Assembly: GCA_947496175.1 (NCBI GenBank)
Contig: CANMBU010000002.1
Coordinates: forward strand, 248,001 to 312,000
Source: an uncultured Roseovarius sp.
Lineage (GTDB): Bacteria; Pseudomonadota; Alphaproteobacteria; Rhodobacterales; Rhodobacteraceae
Direction of reading: 5' to 3'
DNA length: 64,000 nucleotides
Shown piece after piece: positions 26,045 through 36,472 of the stretch; position 1 is the stretch's first letter, and each line of letters opens with the position of its first letter. The notes under the pieces are model-generated. The model searched no databases. It worked only from the letters and a program-made list of their open reading frames with translations, and had not been told where the DNA came from. A program made the translations under genes and the position numbers.

Positions 26045-26632
26045 TTGGCCCTTGCAAAAGACATCCGGGCCTGCCGCATTTGCGCCGACCGCTTTGCCGC
26101 AACGCACACGGGCCACACGCCGCGCCCCGTGGCCTGGTTCAAGCCTTCGGCACGGCTTTTGATTGCGGGACAGGCTCCGGGCATGCGTGTACATCAGTCC
26201 GGCAAGCCCTTTGATGATCCGTCTGGCGATAGGCTGCGCGATTGGCTCGGGCTTTCGCCGGACGAATTCTATGACCAAAGCCGTGTGGCTATCGTGCCCA
26301 TGGCGTTTTGCTTTCCGGGATACGATGCAAAAGGATCGGACCTGCCGCCGCCAAAGATCTGCGGGCAAACTTGGCATCACAAGGTGATGGCGACGCTTCG
26401 TCAGGTCCAGGTCTCGGTTATGGTCGGGGGCTATTCGCAGAAATACCATATGGGTGTGAAAACACCTGTGACGGACACGGTTGCCAATTGGCGCGAGCAT
26501 GCCCCTGATCTTTTCCCCTTGCCGCATCCATCCTGGCGCAATACCGGATGGCTCAAGAAACACCCGTGGTTTGAAACCGAGCTGCTGCCGGTTTTGCGGG
26601 CGCAGGTGCGAGATGTGATGCAAGATGAGTGA
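26045..26632 (+). CDS. Uracil-DNA glycosylase-family protein
   Basis: This 195-residue protein has four cysteine/histidine-bearing N-terminal residues (ACRICADRF), the motif A-like GQAPGMRVHQSGKPFDD, and a late PLPHPSWRN resembling the HPS motif of family 4/5 glycosylases. The subgroup is widespread in alphaproteobacteria and its activity is unproven. No ATG is available; TTG 26045 is the best start, 4 bases after the pncA stop, so read-through from pncA is likely. Its end overlaps the SseB-domain gene by 8 bases. Confidence 0.78.
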   Translation: MALAKDIRACRICADRFAATHTGHTPRPVAWFKPSARLLIAGQAPGMRVHQSGKPFDDPSGDRLRDWLGLSPDEFYDQSRVAIVPMAFCFPGYDAKGSDLPPPKICGQTWHHKVMATLRQVQVSVMVGGYSQKYHMGVKTPVTDTVANWREHAPDLFPLPHPSWRNTGWLKKHPWFETELLPVLRAQVRDVMQDE

Positions 26633-27404
26633 CACCCCCTTGGACCGCGCGCACTCTGCTATGCAAGCAGGGGGAGAAGCCGAACGCCTGCGGTTTTATG
26701 AAACCCTTGCTGCGGCTGAAGTTTTTCTTCTTCTGGATGCCGAAGCAGAGGGCGACCAAGTGGCTCCACAAGCTTTTGAAGTTGAAAGCCAGACCTTTGT
26801 TTTGGCCTTCGACACCGAAGAGCGTTTGGCCAGTTTTGCGGGCCAAGAAGCGCATTACGTGGCGCTTTCCGGTCGCGCTGTGGCTGAGATGCTGGCTGAA
26901 GCTGGACTGGGACTGGGACTAAACCTCGACGCTGGGCCGTCAGCGATGCTTTTACCGCCGGACGCGATGGTATGGTTGGTTAAAATGCTTGAGGGCACTC
27001 CTGAGGAAGTGCAGGCGCAACCTAAGGAAATCTATGCCCCGGTAGGTTTGCCTGAATCACTTGTCACAGCTCTTGACGCGCGGCTGGCGGCGGCTGAGGG
27101 ATTGGCAGAGGCCGCTTATCTTGTCGGGGTGAGCTATGAGTCTGGTGTAAAGGGGCACCTTCTGGGATTTATCGATGCGCGCCCGGAAGTCGAAGAAGCG
27201 CTGGCGCAAACAGTCTCAGACGCTTTACAATTCTCAGGGCTGGAAGCTGCGATGCTGGATGTCGGCTTTTTTCAGGCCTCTGATCAGATTTGTGCGCGTA
27301 TGGCTTTGGTGGGTTTGCGGTTTGATTTGCCAAAACCCGATCAAAAGGCTGTTCCCGGAGCAGAGCCAGGTATGCATCCCGATGCTCCGCCGAAATTGCG
27401 TTGA
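26625..27404 (+). CDS. SseB-domain protein
   Basis: This 259-residue acidic protein has no signal peptide or membrane segment. The N-terminal half (TPLDRAHSAM, LLLDAEAEGDQVAP, VLAFDTEERLASFAG, YVALSGRAVAEML) has the character of the SseB N-terminal domain. The domain is named after a Salmonella type III protein but is common in bacteria with no secretion link. The C-terminal half probably has a second SseB-like domain. The function is unknown. It overlaps the UDG-like gene and is likely cotranscribed with it. Confidence 0.72.
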   Translation: MSDTPLDRAHSAMQAGGEAERLRFYETLAAAEVFLLLDAEAEGDQVAPQAFEVESQTFVLAFDTEERLASFAGQEAHYVALSGRAVAEMLAEAGLGLGLNLDAGPSAMLLPPDAMVWLVKMLEGTPEEVQAQPKEIYAPVGLPESLVTALDARLAAAEGLAEAAYLVGVSYESGVKGHLLGFIDARPEVEEALAQTVSDALQFSGLEAAMLDVGFFQASDQICARMALVGLRFDLPKPDQKAVPGAEPGMHPDAPPKLR

Positions 27405-27443
27405 GATTTGGGGCTCAAGTGCCGGAACTTTGGAAATTCCGGA

Positions 27444-27477
27444 TGCCTCAGGCGGGGATGTTTCTGGCCAGAAGAAG
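27444..27477 (+). repeat. Convergent-end element, copy in the SseB/reductase gap
   Basis: TGCCTCAGGCGGGGATGTTT followed by CTGGCCAGAAGAAG lies in the 76-base gap between two converging genes. GCCTCAGGC forms a small hairpin, and the GGGAT-TTT core and the purine-rich AGAAGAAG tail match the element at 61024. It is probably a terminator-linked repeat. Confidence 0.65.
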
Positions 27478-27480
27478 GGT

Positions 27481-28413
27481 TTAGTACCCCAGTTTCCGAT
27501 CCACCAGATTGATGAAACCCTCGCCAGCTTCGCCGCGCCGCACGTTTTCGGCGATCACGCGAGAGGCTGACAGTGGACGTGTTTCTGACGCGATATGCGG
27601 GGTAACCGTGACGTTGGGATGGGACCAATAGGGATGCGTGGGTGGTAGAGGTTCTACGCGAAAAACATCCAGTGTCGCATGTCCGACCTGCCCGCTATTC
27701 AATGCTTCGAGAAGCGCATCATCGTCGATCAACGGCCCGCGCCCAGGATTAATCACCGTGGCTCCGGGTTCCAGAAGCGCCAGGGTCTCTGCGTTAAGCG
27801 TGTTCTCGGTTTCCGGTGTGGAGGGCAGCAGAAGCACGACAATCTGAGCGCCACTCAAAGCTTCATTCAGCCTGTCATCGCCAGAAAGGCACGTCACACC
27901 TGCGATATCCTTGGGGCTGCGTGACCAGCCCGTGACGGCAAAGCCCAGAAAGCTCAGCGCCTCGGCACAAGCCTGTCCCAAAGCGCCCATGCCTAAAACG
28001 GTCACGGATCGGTCTGTTGCCAAGGGAGGCACGTGATCGCGCCATTGTCCGTCCTGACCCAGAACATGCATGTCCATGCCAAGGTGATGGCGCAACACGT
28101 GGCCGGTCACCCATTCCACCATGCCGCGCGTTAAACCCTCATCGACCATGCGGGCGAAGGGCTGTGTCAGGGTTTGATTGCCGACGACATCTTCAACCCC
28201 TGCCCATAGGCCAAGTACGGCCTTAACTTGTTTATAGGGTGTAAAGTCCTGCAGATCGCTATTGGGCGCGTAGACGATGTAGTCCACCTTTTCCGGCGGC
28301 ATCTGCGTCCGCAGGTTCACGTCAAGTCCAAGTTCGCCGAATGCCTGGTTTAGGGTGGGCTCATAGGTGACCCACCGCTCGGCCTTGGCGGCGAAAAGGA
28401 CATTGATGCTCAT
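27481..28413 (-). CDS. ghrA: Glyoxylate/hydroxypyruvate reductase A-like dehydrogenase
   Basis: This 310-residue D-2-hydroxyacid dehydrogenase has VLGMGALGQACAEAL (Rossmann motif), the catalytic arginine in VINPGRGPLID, glutamate in FRVEPLPPTHPYW and the histidine in VTPHIAS. It reduces glyoxylate and hydroxypyruvate with NADPH. It lies 3 bases downstream of rodA on the same strand and may be the last gene of the elongation operon. Confidence 0.88.
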   Translation of the reverse strand: MSINVLFAAKAERWVTYEPTLNQAFGELGLDVNLRTQMPPEKVDYIVYAPNSDLQDFTPYKQVKAVLGLWAGVEDVVGNQTLTQPFARMVDEGLTRGMVEWVTGHVLRHHLGMDMHVLGQDGQWRDHVPPLATDRSVTVLGMGALGQACAEALSFLGFAVTGWSRSPKDIAGVTCLSGDDRLNEALSGAQIVVLLLPSTPETENTLNAETLALLEPGATVINPGRGPLIDDDALLEALNSGQVGHATLDVFRVEPLPPTHPYWSHPNVTVTPHIASETRPLSASRVIAENVRRGEAGEGFINLVDRKLGY

Positions 28414-28416
28414 GGC

Positions 28417-29556
28417 TTACCTCGGGCGATGTACATGTGCGCTTTGAACCAGACCAAAGCCCAGCATCAGGATGAGCATGGCCGAACCGCCGTAGCTTAC
28501 CAGCGGTAGCGGAACGCCGACGACAGGGGCCAGACCCATGACCATCGACATGTTGACCGCGAAGAACAGGAAAAACGTCGCGGCGATGCCGAGAGTGAGC
28601 AACGACGAAAAACGATCCCGATTGACCAGTGCAGAGAAGATACAGAAGACAATGATCAGGGCATAAAGGACCAGCAATGAGAAGGCACCGACAAAGCCGA
28701 ATTCTTCGGCCAAGGTGGTGAAGATGAAATCGGTGTGCTTTTCTGGCAGGAAGTTCAGCCGTGACTGTGTGCCCTGCATGAAGCCACGCCCGGTCCACCC
28801 GCCGGAACCAAGAGCGATCTTGGATTGTGTGATGTGATAGCCCGCGCCCAAGGGATCTGTAGCAGGGTCAAGAAACGTGTCGATGCGACGGAACTGGTAG
28901 TCTGCCAGGAGCTGCCAATCCGTGCCGCGGCTTTGGAAAACGGCAGTGATCAGACCAACGCCGCTGGCAACGACAGCCGCAAAGTAAGCCCAATGAACGC
29001 CAGCCATGAACATGATTAAGCCGCCACCAGTAATGAGCAGGATGGAGGTGCCCAGGTCCGGCTGTTTGAGAACCAGTGCAACTGGGATCAGGATCAGAAT
29101 AACCGGTAAAATGACCCACAGTGGCCGGGATGTCTTTTGTATCGGGAGCCAATCGTAATAGGCGGCCAACAGCATCACGAGTGTTATTTTCATCAGCTCC
29201 GAGGGTTGCAGGCGCATGAAGCCAAGGTCAATCCAGCGCTGCGCACCCTTGCCTTCGACGCCCACCAGTTCCACCGCCACAAGCAGCAGAACAGAGACGA
29301 TATAGGCCAGCACCGACATGTTGCGCCAGAACCAGATCGGCACCATTGCCACAAAGAGCATGACGAAAAGGCCGAGCACATAGCGTTTCATCTGTGGCTC
29401 GGCCCAGGGAGAGAAAGACCCTCCCGACACTGAGTAGAGCATCAGGAAGCCAACGCTGGCCACGGCTGAGACCAGGATAATCAGCGGCCAGTTCAGGTAG
29501 AGCAGCTTGCGAACGCCTGTGGGCGTGTGCTTGACGGTATATTCAAGATAACTCAT
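28417..29556 (-). CDS. rodA: Rod-shape SEDS glycosyltransferase RodA
   Basis: This 379-residue polytopic inner-membrane protein of about ten helices polymerises lipid II during lateral wall growth. It has the SEDS features QPDLGTSILL (catalytic aspartate region), GSGGWTGRGFMQGTQSRLNFLPEKHTDF and the C-terminal PLPLVSYGGSAML. It is directly downstream of its partner transpeptidase mrdA. Motifs and length are normal. Confidence 0.95.
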   Translation of the reverse strand: MSYLEYTVKHTPTGVRKLLYLNWPLIILVSAVASVGFLMLYSVSGGSFSPWAEPQMKRYVLGLFVMLFVAMVPIWFWRNMSVLAYIVSVLLLVAVELVGVEGKGAQRWIDLGFMRLQPSELMKITLVMLLAAYYDWLPIQKTSRPLWVILPVILILIPVALVLKQPDLGTSILLITGGGLIMFMAGVHWAYFAAVVASGVGLITAVFQSRGTDWQLLADYQFRRIDTFLDPATDPLGAGYHITQSKIALGSGGWTGRGFMQGTQSRLNFLPEKHTDFIFTTLAEEFGFVGAFSLLVLYALIIVFCIFSALVNRDRFSSLLTLGIAATFFLFFAVNMSMVMGLAPVVGVPLPLVSYGGSAMLILMLGFGLVQSAHVHRPR

Positions 29557-29565
29557 AGCGCCCTG

Positions 29566-31515
29566 CTAAGCCCTATCGCTGTTGCTGTCGTCAAAACTGG
29601 GTCGGGCGCGCCGGAGACGTTCTTGCTGTTCGCGGATACGGTCCCGGTCGGCAGCGGGGTAGGCTTCAAGCGGCGGATCGCCTCCGTAGAGAGCCTGGAG
29701 CGTGATGTCGCGTGCAATTGGTGCGGCCGCTTTGGAGCCGCCTCCGCCATGCTCGACAATGACAGACACGGCGATGCGCGGATTTTCAAGCGGTGCATAA
29801 TTGACAAATAGCGCATGGTCGCGCCGCTCCCATGGCAAGTCTTCGTTGCGGAACACGCCGCGTGCGCGTTCTGCGGCTGTGATGTTGCGCACCTGGCTTG
29901 TGCCGGTTTTACCAGCCATACGGAAAGCGTCTTCGATGATCCGGCTGCGGTAGCCTGTGCCGCGCCTGTTGTTGGACACTGCATCCATCGCGTTGCGGAT
30001 TTCCCGCAACAGGTTTTCATTAATACCGATCGGCTCGCCACGCCTGATCGGTTGCTCCACGCCATCAATTGATTTTACCAGACGTGGTGACACAGCTCGC
30101 CCTGTCGCCAGCCGTGCGGTCATCACCGCAAGCTGTAACGGCGAAGTCAGGACAAATCCCTGACCAATAGAGGCGTTCACACTGTCCCCGACGCGCCAAT
30201 CGTCGTTGCGCGTGGTCTCTTTCCAGAGCTTGGTAGGGATCAACCCTTCAGAAACGGAGGTGAGCGGAAGCTCATGTTCAATGCCCAAGCCCAGTTTTCG
30301 GGCCATTTCAGCAATCTTGTCGATGCCTGTGCGCACCGCAAGCTCGTAGTAATAAACATCGCAGCTTTCACGCAGGCTGCGATGCAGATCCACATTCCCG
30401 TGTCCTACACGTTTCCAGCAGTGAAAACGCCGGTTCGATACTCTGAGATGACCGGGGCAATAAACGGTCTCATTGGGGTCCACGACACCGGCCTCCAATG
30501 CCGCCAGCGCCGTCACCATTTTGAACGTGGAGCCCGGAGGATAAACGCCCTGCATCGCTTTGTTGGGCAGGGGGCGGTATTTGTCATCCAGAAGGGCTCT
30601 GTAATTGGCAACGGAGATGCCACGCACAAAAAGGTTCGGATCAAAGCTTGGTGCCGAGGCACAGGCCAGCAAATCCCCAGTTTCGCAGTCCATCACGACG
30701 GCCGCGGCGCTCTCACCTTCCAGTCGCGCGGCGGCGTAGCTTTGCAAGGCGTTGTCCAGAGTGACTTGGACATCTGCACCCGCCTCGCCTTCAACACGGT
30801 CAATCTCGCGCATGACACGACCTGCAGCATTGACTTCGACCCGTTTGCTACCGGCTTTGCCACGCAAAGTGTCTTCCTTTTGAGATTCCAGACCAATCTT
30901 GCCAATCTGAAAACGTGGGATCAGCAAAAGTGCATCCGGGGCGTCAATCTCTTCCAGATCGCGATCACTGACCGGACCCACATAGCCAATGAGATGCGCG
31001 TAGTCGGGTCCCAAGGGATAATGTCGTGATAAGCCCACTTCGGGTGTCACACCGGGCAGGGCCGGAGTGTTCACCGCCACACGGCTGATGTCTTCCCAGC
31101 TGACACGGTCTGCAAGGGTCACTGGCGTGTCGCCGCGCAGTTTGCGCAGGTCTTCGCGCGCGGCTTCGACCTCTGCCGGATCAAGTGTCACCAATCGGCT
31201 GAGGCGTTTGATCACCTCGTCAATATCGGCATCGCCCACTTGCTCGCGGATCATGTTGATACGGTAGGACGGGACGTTTTCGGCCACAACGCGCCCCTCT
31301 CGGTCAAAAATGCGTCCGCGCGAGGGGGGGATGAGATGGATATTGATGCGGTTTTCATCCGCCAAAAGGCGAAACTGATCGGCCTGCTCGACCTGCAAAT
31401 ATCGCATCCTGAGGCCCAACAGGCCCATAAATGCCGCCATGGATCCACCAACCACAAGGCTGCGCCGTGTGACAAGGCGATGGCTTTCGGCGGTGTCGCG
31501 TGTTGGACGTCTCAT
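29566..31515 (-). CDS. mrdA: Penicillin-binding protein 2 (elongasome transpeptidase)
   Basis: This 649-residue class B PBP has an N-terminal membrane anchor after a short basic tail, a pedestal domain (SRGRIFDREGRVVAENVPSYR), and a transpeptidase domain with active serine in YPPGSTFKMVTAL and KTG in MAGKTGTSQV. SCDVYYYE lies between them. It crosslinks new wall made by RodA. It overlaps mreD by 4 bases. The last 50 residues are a basic, probably disordered tail. Confidence 0.95.
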   Translation of the reverse strand: MRRPTRDTAESHRLVTRRSLVVGGSMAAFMGLLGLRMRYLQVEQADQFRLLADENRINIHLIPPSRGRIFDREGRVVAENVPSYRINMIREQVGDADIDEVIKRLSRLVTLDPAEVEAAREDLRKLRGDTPVTLADRVSWEDISRVAVNTPALPGVTPEVGLSRHYPLGPDYAHLIGYVGPVSDRDLEEIDAPDALLLIPRFQIGKIGLESQKEDTLRGKAGSKRVEVNAAGRVMREIDRVEGEAGADVQVTLDNALQSYAAARLEGESAAAVVMDCETGDLLACASAPSFDPNLFVRGISVANYRALLDDKYRPLPNKAMQGVYPPGSTFKMVTALAALEAGVVDPNETVYCPGHLRVSNRRFHCWKRVGHGNVDLHRSLRESCDVYYYELAVRTGIDKIAEMARKLGLGIEHELPLTSVSEGLIPTKLWKETTRNDDWRVGDSVNASIGQGFVLTSPLQLAVMTARLATGRAVSPRLVKSIDGVEQPIRRGEPIGINENLLREIRNAMDAVSNNRRGTGYRSRIIEDAFRMAGKTGTSQVRNITAAERARGVFRNEDLPWERRDHALFVNYAPLENPRIAVSVIVEHGGGGSKAAAPIARDITLQALYGGDPPLEAYPAADRDRIREQQERLRRARPSFDDSNSDRA

Positions 31516-32051
31516 GTCCGGCCTCCAAGGGCGTCAATGTCTCCTGGTGCTAATTTACGCACTCCGAACACGCTTTGCGAGACCACAACAACCAATGGAT
31601 ACGCAATCAGCGTCGCGACAAGCTGCATCAGGCTCAGTCCGAGAGGTGCTTGATCTACAACCAGCAGCGCCAGGATGGCGCGGTAGACCAGCGTGATAGT
31701 CACCAGCGTCGTCGTGACCGAGACCCATTCCATCGCAAAGGTGAGGTCGCGCAGGTCTATGTGACGTGCGCGCAATGTTTCGCATCCGATCAATACAAGC
31801 GCGGCCCAAAGCCCCGGTGGGCGATGAAACATCAGATCGCAAAGCAAAAATACCACCGCGATTAACAAAGGGGGCACAAACTCTGGGCGCCGCAGCACCC
31901 AGGCTATCGTCAGCGCCAGCAAGATGTCCGGACCAGCCCAACCAAGTGGCAAGGTTTGCAGAGGCAGAAGGTGAAAGAAGATCACCAGAAAGACAAGCGT
32001 GACATAGATCACGCGCATCGCCCACATATGCACAGCCGCATTCTCAACCAT
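31512..32051 (-). CDS. mreD: Rod shape-determining protein MreD
   Basis: This 179-residue inner-membrane protein has five to six predicted helices. It was identified by position between mreC and mrdA and by its hydrophobic profile, with GWAGPDILLALTIAWVLRRPEF typical of alphaproteobacterial MreD. The start was chosen at ATG 32051, inside the mreC stop (ATGGTTGA overlap), rather than an ATG seven codons upstream. Confidence 0.9.
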   Translation of the reverse strand: MVENAAVHMWAMRVIYVTLVFLVIFFHLLPLQTLPLGWAGPDILLALTIAWVLRRPEFVPPLLIAVVFLLCDLMFHRPPGLWAALVLIGCETLRARHIDLRDLTFAMEWVSVTTTLVTITLVYRAILALLVVDQAPLGLSLMQLVATLIAYPLVVVVSQSVFGVRKLAPGDIDALGGRT

Positions 32052-32967
32052 CTGCGGCCTCGGAGCTTTCAAACGGGCTGGGTGGGCCTTGCAGAGGAAG
32101 GTCCGGTTCAGCGGGCCCGATGAGAGAGCCTGGATCCGTCAGCTTTTCATTGCCACGGTTTCTCAGGACCCTGAGGAACTCCAGCCGCTCGTAATCCGCA
32201 GAAAGCCTTACACGCAGTCGCCCGCCAGGGTCCTGCGCCACCTGACCGATCAAAAGCCCTGCTGGAAAGACGCCGCCGTCTCCAGAGGTGAGCACTCTGT
32301 CACCAGGCCGCACCTGATCGGGCAATTCCAGGAAATCAATGAGCGGCACGGCGGTGTTGTCACCAATGATAAGCGCCTGTTGGCCCGAAGGCTGGATCGT
32401 TGCGGGAATACGGCTTGAGGTGTCGGTCAGAAGGATAACGCGCGCGGTATTGTCGCCGACGCCGGAAATGCGTCCGACAAGCCCCAACCCATCCATTGTG
32501 GCCCAGCCATCAATGATACCGTCCCGTGCGCCCACATTGATCAAAACCGATTGCCGGAATGGCGAGCCGCTATCAGCCAGCACCACACCCGTCACAAAGG
32601 TCAGGCGAGGGTCCAACTGCACATTGTTCAGATCTAGCAGTCGCGCGTTTTCCTGTTCCAGTTGAAGCGCGGCCTCTTTCCACGCTTTCATCTGCTGCAA
32701 CTCGCGGCGAAGCTCTTGGTTTTGCTGATAAATCCGCTGGTAGCTTTGAAAATCCCTCAGGATGTTCACGGCGCCTGTCACCGGTGCCATAGCCCAGTCG
32801 AAACTGGGCACCACCCGGTCAATCACTTGCGCGCGAAACCGTTCCACCCTTGGGCTGTCTATGCGCCACACCAGAAAAAAGCCGATCAGGCAAAAGAGCA
32901 AAGTCCCTATCAGCAATCGCTTGATAGGGCCGGAATAATCGCCGTTCTGTGCTCTGTCTCGGGCCAA
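32044..32967 (-). CDS. mreC: Rod shape-determining protein MreC
   Basis: This 307-residue bitopic protein has a cytoplasmic N-tail and one membrane helix around residues 20-38. A coiled coil follows (QQNQELRRELQQMKAW), then the paired beta-barrel domains with VINVGARDGIIDGWAT and LLTDTSSRIPATI. It links MreB to the PBP2/RodA machinery. The start is TTG with AAGGGGG nearby. The C-terminal 30 residues are proline-rich and acidic. Confidence 0.92.
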   Translation of the reverse strand: MARDRAQNGDYSGPIKRLLIGTLLFCLIGFFLVWRIDSPRVERFRAQVIDRVVPSFDWAMAPVTGAVNILRDFQSYQRIYQQNQELRRELQQMKAWKEAALQLEQENARLLDLNNVQLDPRLTFVTGVVLADSGSPFRQSVLINVGARDGIIDGWATMDGLGLVGRISGVGDNTARVILLTDTSSRIPATIQPSGQQALIIGDNTAVPLIDFLELPDQVRPGDRVLTSGDGGVFPAGLLIGQVAQDPGGRLRVRLSADYERLEFLRVLRNRGNEKLTDPGSLIGPAEPDLPLQGPPSPFESSEAADG

Positions 32968-32998
32968 ATGTACCCCCTTCCCTCAGAGGGTGGGCGTT

Positions 32999-34354
<1,356 letters not shown>

Positions 34355-34429
34355 TGGTGCTGCTGGGGAGGATTGAACTCCCGACCTCACCCTTACCAAG
34401 GGTGCGCTCTACCACTGAGCTACAGCAGC
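34355..34429 (-). tRNA. tRNA-Thr (GGT anticodon), CCA encoded
   Basis: The minus strand folds into a full cloverleaf. The 7-base acceptor stem is GCTGCTG/CAGCAGC, the D-arm is AGCTCAGTGGTAGAGC, the anticodon stem CACCC/GGGTG has the loop TTGGTAA (anticodon GGT), and the T-arm is GGGAGTTCAATCCTCCC with the discriminator A. The 3' CCA is encoded at 34355-34357. It reads threonine ACC and ACT codons. Confidence 0.95.
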
Positions 34430-34517
34430 GCCTTGCGTGGCGCGGTGATTAGACCGTTCCGCACCCTCGCGCAAGGGTAATCTGGACGCTTTTTGATGTC
34501 TGCTGTAGAGAGACTGC

Positions 34518-34676
34518 ATGAGCTCGAAACCCCACACCTCCAAGCCGGGAAATGCGGCCTCAAGCCGCGAAGACCGGCTCAAGGCCGCGCTGAAGGCAAA
34601 TCTTGCCCGGCGCAAACAACAGGCCCGGGCCAAAGCTGGGGAAGAGACTGAGGCAGGCAAGGACAAGGACAGTTAA
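34518..34676 (+). CDS. Small basic/acidic 52-residue protein upstream of murA
   Basis: The frame ATG AGC TCG to TAA encodes 52 residues. A Ser/Pro-rich head precedes an amphipathic basic helix ([21 protein letters not shown]) and an acidic tail ([12 protein letters not shown]). It ends 2 bases before the murA ATG, so it is the first gene of the murA operon. Charge separation and codon usage like the neighbours support a real gene. Similar short proteins are recalled upstream of murA in other Rhodobacterales, but no function is known. Confidence 0.65.
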   Translation: MSSKPHTSKPGNAASSREDRLKAALKANLARRKQQARAKAGEETEAGKDKDS

Positions 34677-34678
34677 CC

Positions 34679-35947
34679 ATGGATTCCATTCTCGTGACGG
34701 GCAACGGCCCGTTGAACGGCCAAATCCCGATCGCAGGGGCTAAAAATGCGTGTCTGACATTGATGCCCGCCACCTTGCTGAGCGATGCGCCTTTGACACT
34801 GACCAATGCGCCGCGGCTGTCGGATATCAAAACAATGACCACGCTGCTGCAGTCCCTTGGTGTCGAAGTCACCAGCCTTCAGGAGGGGCAGGTGCTTGCG
34901 CTATCAAGTCATAACCTGACCAACCATGTGGCGGATTACGACATCGTACGCAAAATGCGCGCCTCGATCCTTGTGCTGGGGCCGATGCTGGCGCGCGATG
35001 GTCATGCGGTGGTGTCGCTTCCGGGGGGCTGTGCCATTGGCGCGCGCCCGGTGGATTTGCACCTCAAGGCGCTGGAAGCGCTGGGAGCAGACCTTGAGTT
35101 GAAAGAAGGCTATGTGCACGCCAAAGCCGTTGGTGGCCTCAAAGGCGGCACTGTCGAATTTCCCTTCGTGTCCGTGGGGGCCACGGAAAACGCTGTGATG
35201 GCCGCGACATTGGCCAAGGGCACGACGATCATCAAGAACGCGGCGCGCGAGCCTGAGATTGTTGATCTCGTGCATTGCCTGCAAAAGATGGGTGCTCAGA
35301 TCACTGGCGAGGGCACCAGCACCCTTGAAATTCAAGGGGTTGACCGGCTCGACGGGGCGACGCATCCGGTGGTGACGGATCGGATTGAATTGGGCACCTA
35401 CATGCTGGCCCCCGCGATTTGCGGTGGCGAAGTGGAATGCCTTGGAGGACGGATCGGCCTGGTCAAATCGTTTTGTGAAAAGCTCGATGCAGCAGGCGTG
35501 TCTGTAGAAGAAACCAAGGCAGGCTTAAAGGTGGCGCGCAAGAATGGACGCGTGCGCGCTGTGGACGTGGTTACAGAGCCGTTCCCCGGCTTCCCAACCG
35601 ACTTGCAGGCACAGATGATGGCGCTGATGTGCACCGCCCAAGGCACCAGCGTCCTGGAAGAAAAGATCTTTGAAAACCGCTTCATGCATGCACCGGAGTT
35701 GATGCGCATGGGTGCGGAGATTGATGTGCATGGTGGTACGGCAACTGTCACGGGGGTCGAACGTCTCAAAGGCGCGCCAGTGATGGCCACCGATCTGCGC
35801 GCCAGTGTCTCGCTCATTCTTGCCGGGCTTGCGGCAGAGGGTGAAACGCTGGTCAACCGGGTCTATCACTTGGATCGCGGCTATGAGCGCGTTGAGGAAA
35901 AGCTCGGCCACGTCGGGGCGAAGATTGAAAGGGTTCAAGGCGAATGA
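34679..35947 (+). CDS. murA: UDP-N-acetylglucosamine 1-carboxyvinyltransferase
   Basis: This 422-residue enzyme catalyses the first committed step of peptidoglycan synthesis, adding enolpyruvate to UDP-GlcNAc. The catalytic cysteine is in [14 protein letters not shown], so fosfomycin sensitivity is expected. N-terminal [15 protein letters not shown] and C-terminal [17 protein letters not shown] are family hallmarks. Its stop overlaps the DUF2948 start by 4 bases. Confidence 0.96.
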   Translation: MDSILVTGNGPLNGQIPIAGAKNACLTLMPATLLSDAPLTLTNAPRLSDIKTMTTLLQSLGVEVTSLQEGQVLALSSHNLTNHVADYDIVRKMRASILVLGPMLARDGHAVVSLPGGCAIGARPVDLHLKALEALGADLELKEGYVHAKAVGGLKGGTVEFPFVSVGATENAVMAATLAKGTTIIKNAAREPEIVDLVHCLQKMGAQITGEGTSTLEIQGVDRLDGATHPVVTDRIELGTYMLAPAICGGEVECLGGRIGLVKSFCEKLDAAGVSVEETKAGLKVARKNGRVRAVDVVTEPFPGFPTDLQAQMMALMCTAQGTSVLEEKIFENRFMHAPELMRMGAEIDVHGGTATVTGVERLKGAPVMATDLRASVSLILAGLAAEGETLVNRVYHLDRGYERVEEKLGHVGAKIERVQGE

Positions 35948-36414
35948 GTGATGACGCTCGATTTGAAGACGGCAGCGAAACCCCTCTGAATCTGGGGGCT
36001 TTGGACGAGGAGGACCTCAAGGTCATTTCGTCGCTGACGCAAGATGCGGTGTTCACGGTTGCCGACATGACCTGGCGCGCAGGAGAGCACCGCCTGGCCA
36101 TACTGATCAACCGGTTTCGCTGGGAGGATGACGGCCGCGACCGTCATGGAGCGGAACGGGTGCGCAGTCTTCTGGTGATTGACAACGTGCTTGGTGTGTC
36201 CAGTCAAGGGGTTGATCGAAAAGAGAAAGATACAATTCTATCCGTGCTGTCCGTCACATTCGAACCGGGCGATGATGGCGCAGGATATGTGGTTATGACC
36301 CTGGCAGGTGACGGCGCGATCCGTGCAGAAGCAGAGGCGTTGGAAGTCAATCTGCGCGATGTCACACGACCCTATAAGGCAGTCAGCGGCAAAGCCCCCA
36401 GCCACGACGCATAA
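35944..36414 (+). CDS. DUF2948-family protein
   Basis: This 156-residue soluble protein of unknown function has the family pattern [41 protein letters not shown] and a C-terminal [10 protein letters not shown]-like segment ([16 protein letters not shown]). The family is almost confined to alphaproteobacteria and is regularly placed between murA and hisD, as here. It may link to wall or histidine metabolism only through genome position. Confidence 0.85.
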   Translation: MSDDARFEDGSETPLNLGALDEEDLKVISSLTQDAVFTVADMTWRAGEHRLAILINRFRWEDDGRDRHGAERVRSLLVIDNVLGVSSQGVDRKEKDTILSVLSVTFEPGDDGAGYVVMTLAGDGAIRAEAEALEVNLRDVTRPYKAVSGKAPSHDA

Positions 36415-36472
36415 GCTGCCTCTTGAGCGTTTCTGGCCGAGCTTGTAAGCCTCGCGGCGAAAGGATCGCCTT

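Noticed and set aside
30274-31029. 251-codon plus-strand open frame opposite mrdA
   Set aside because: The minus strand carries a complete PBP2 with its active-site motifs; the opposite frame has no family features.
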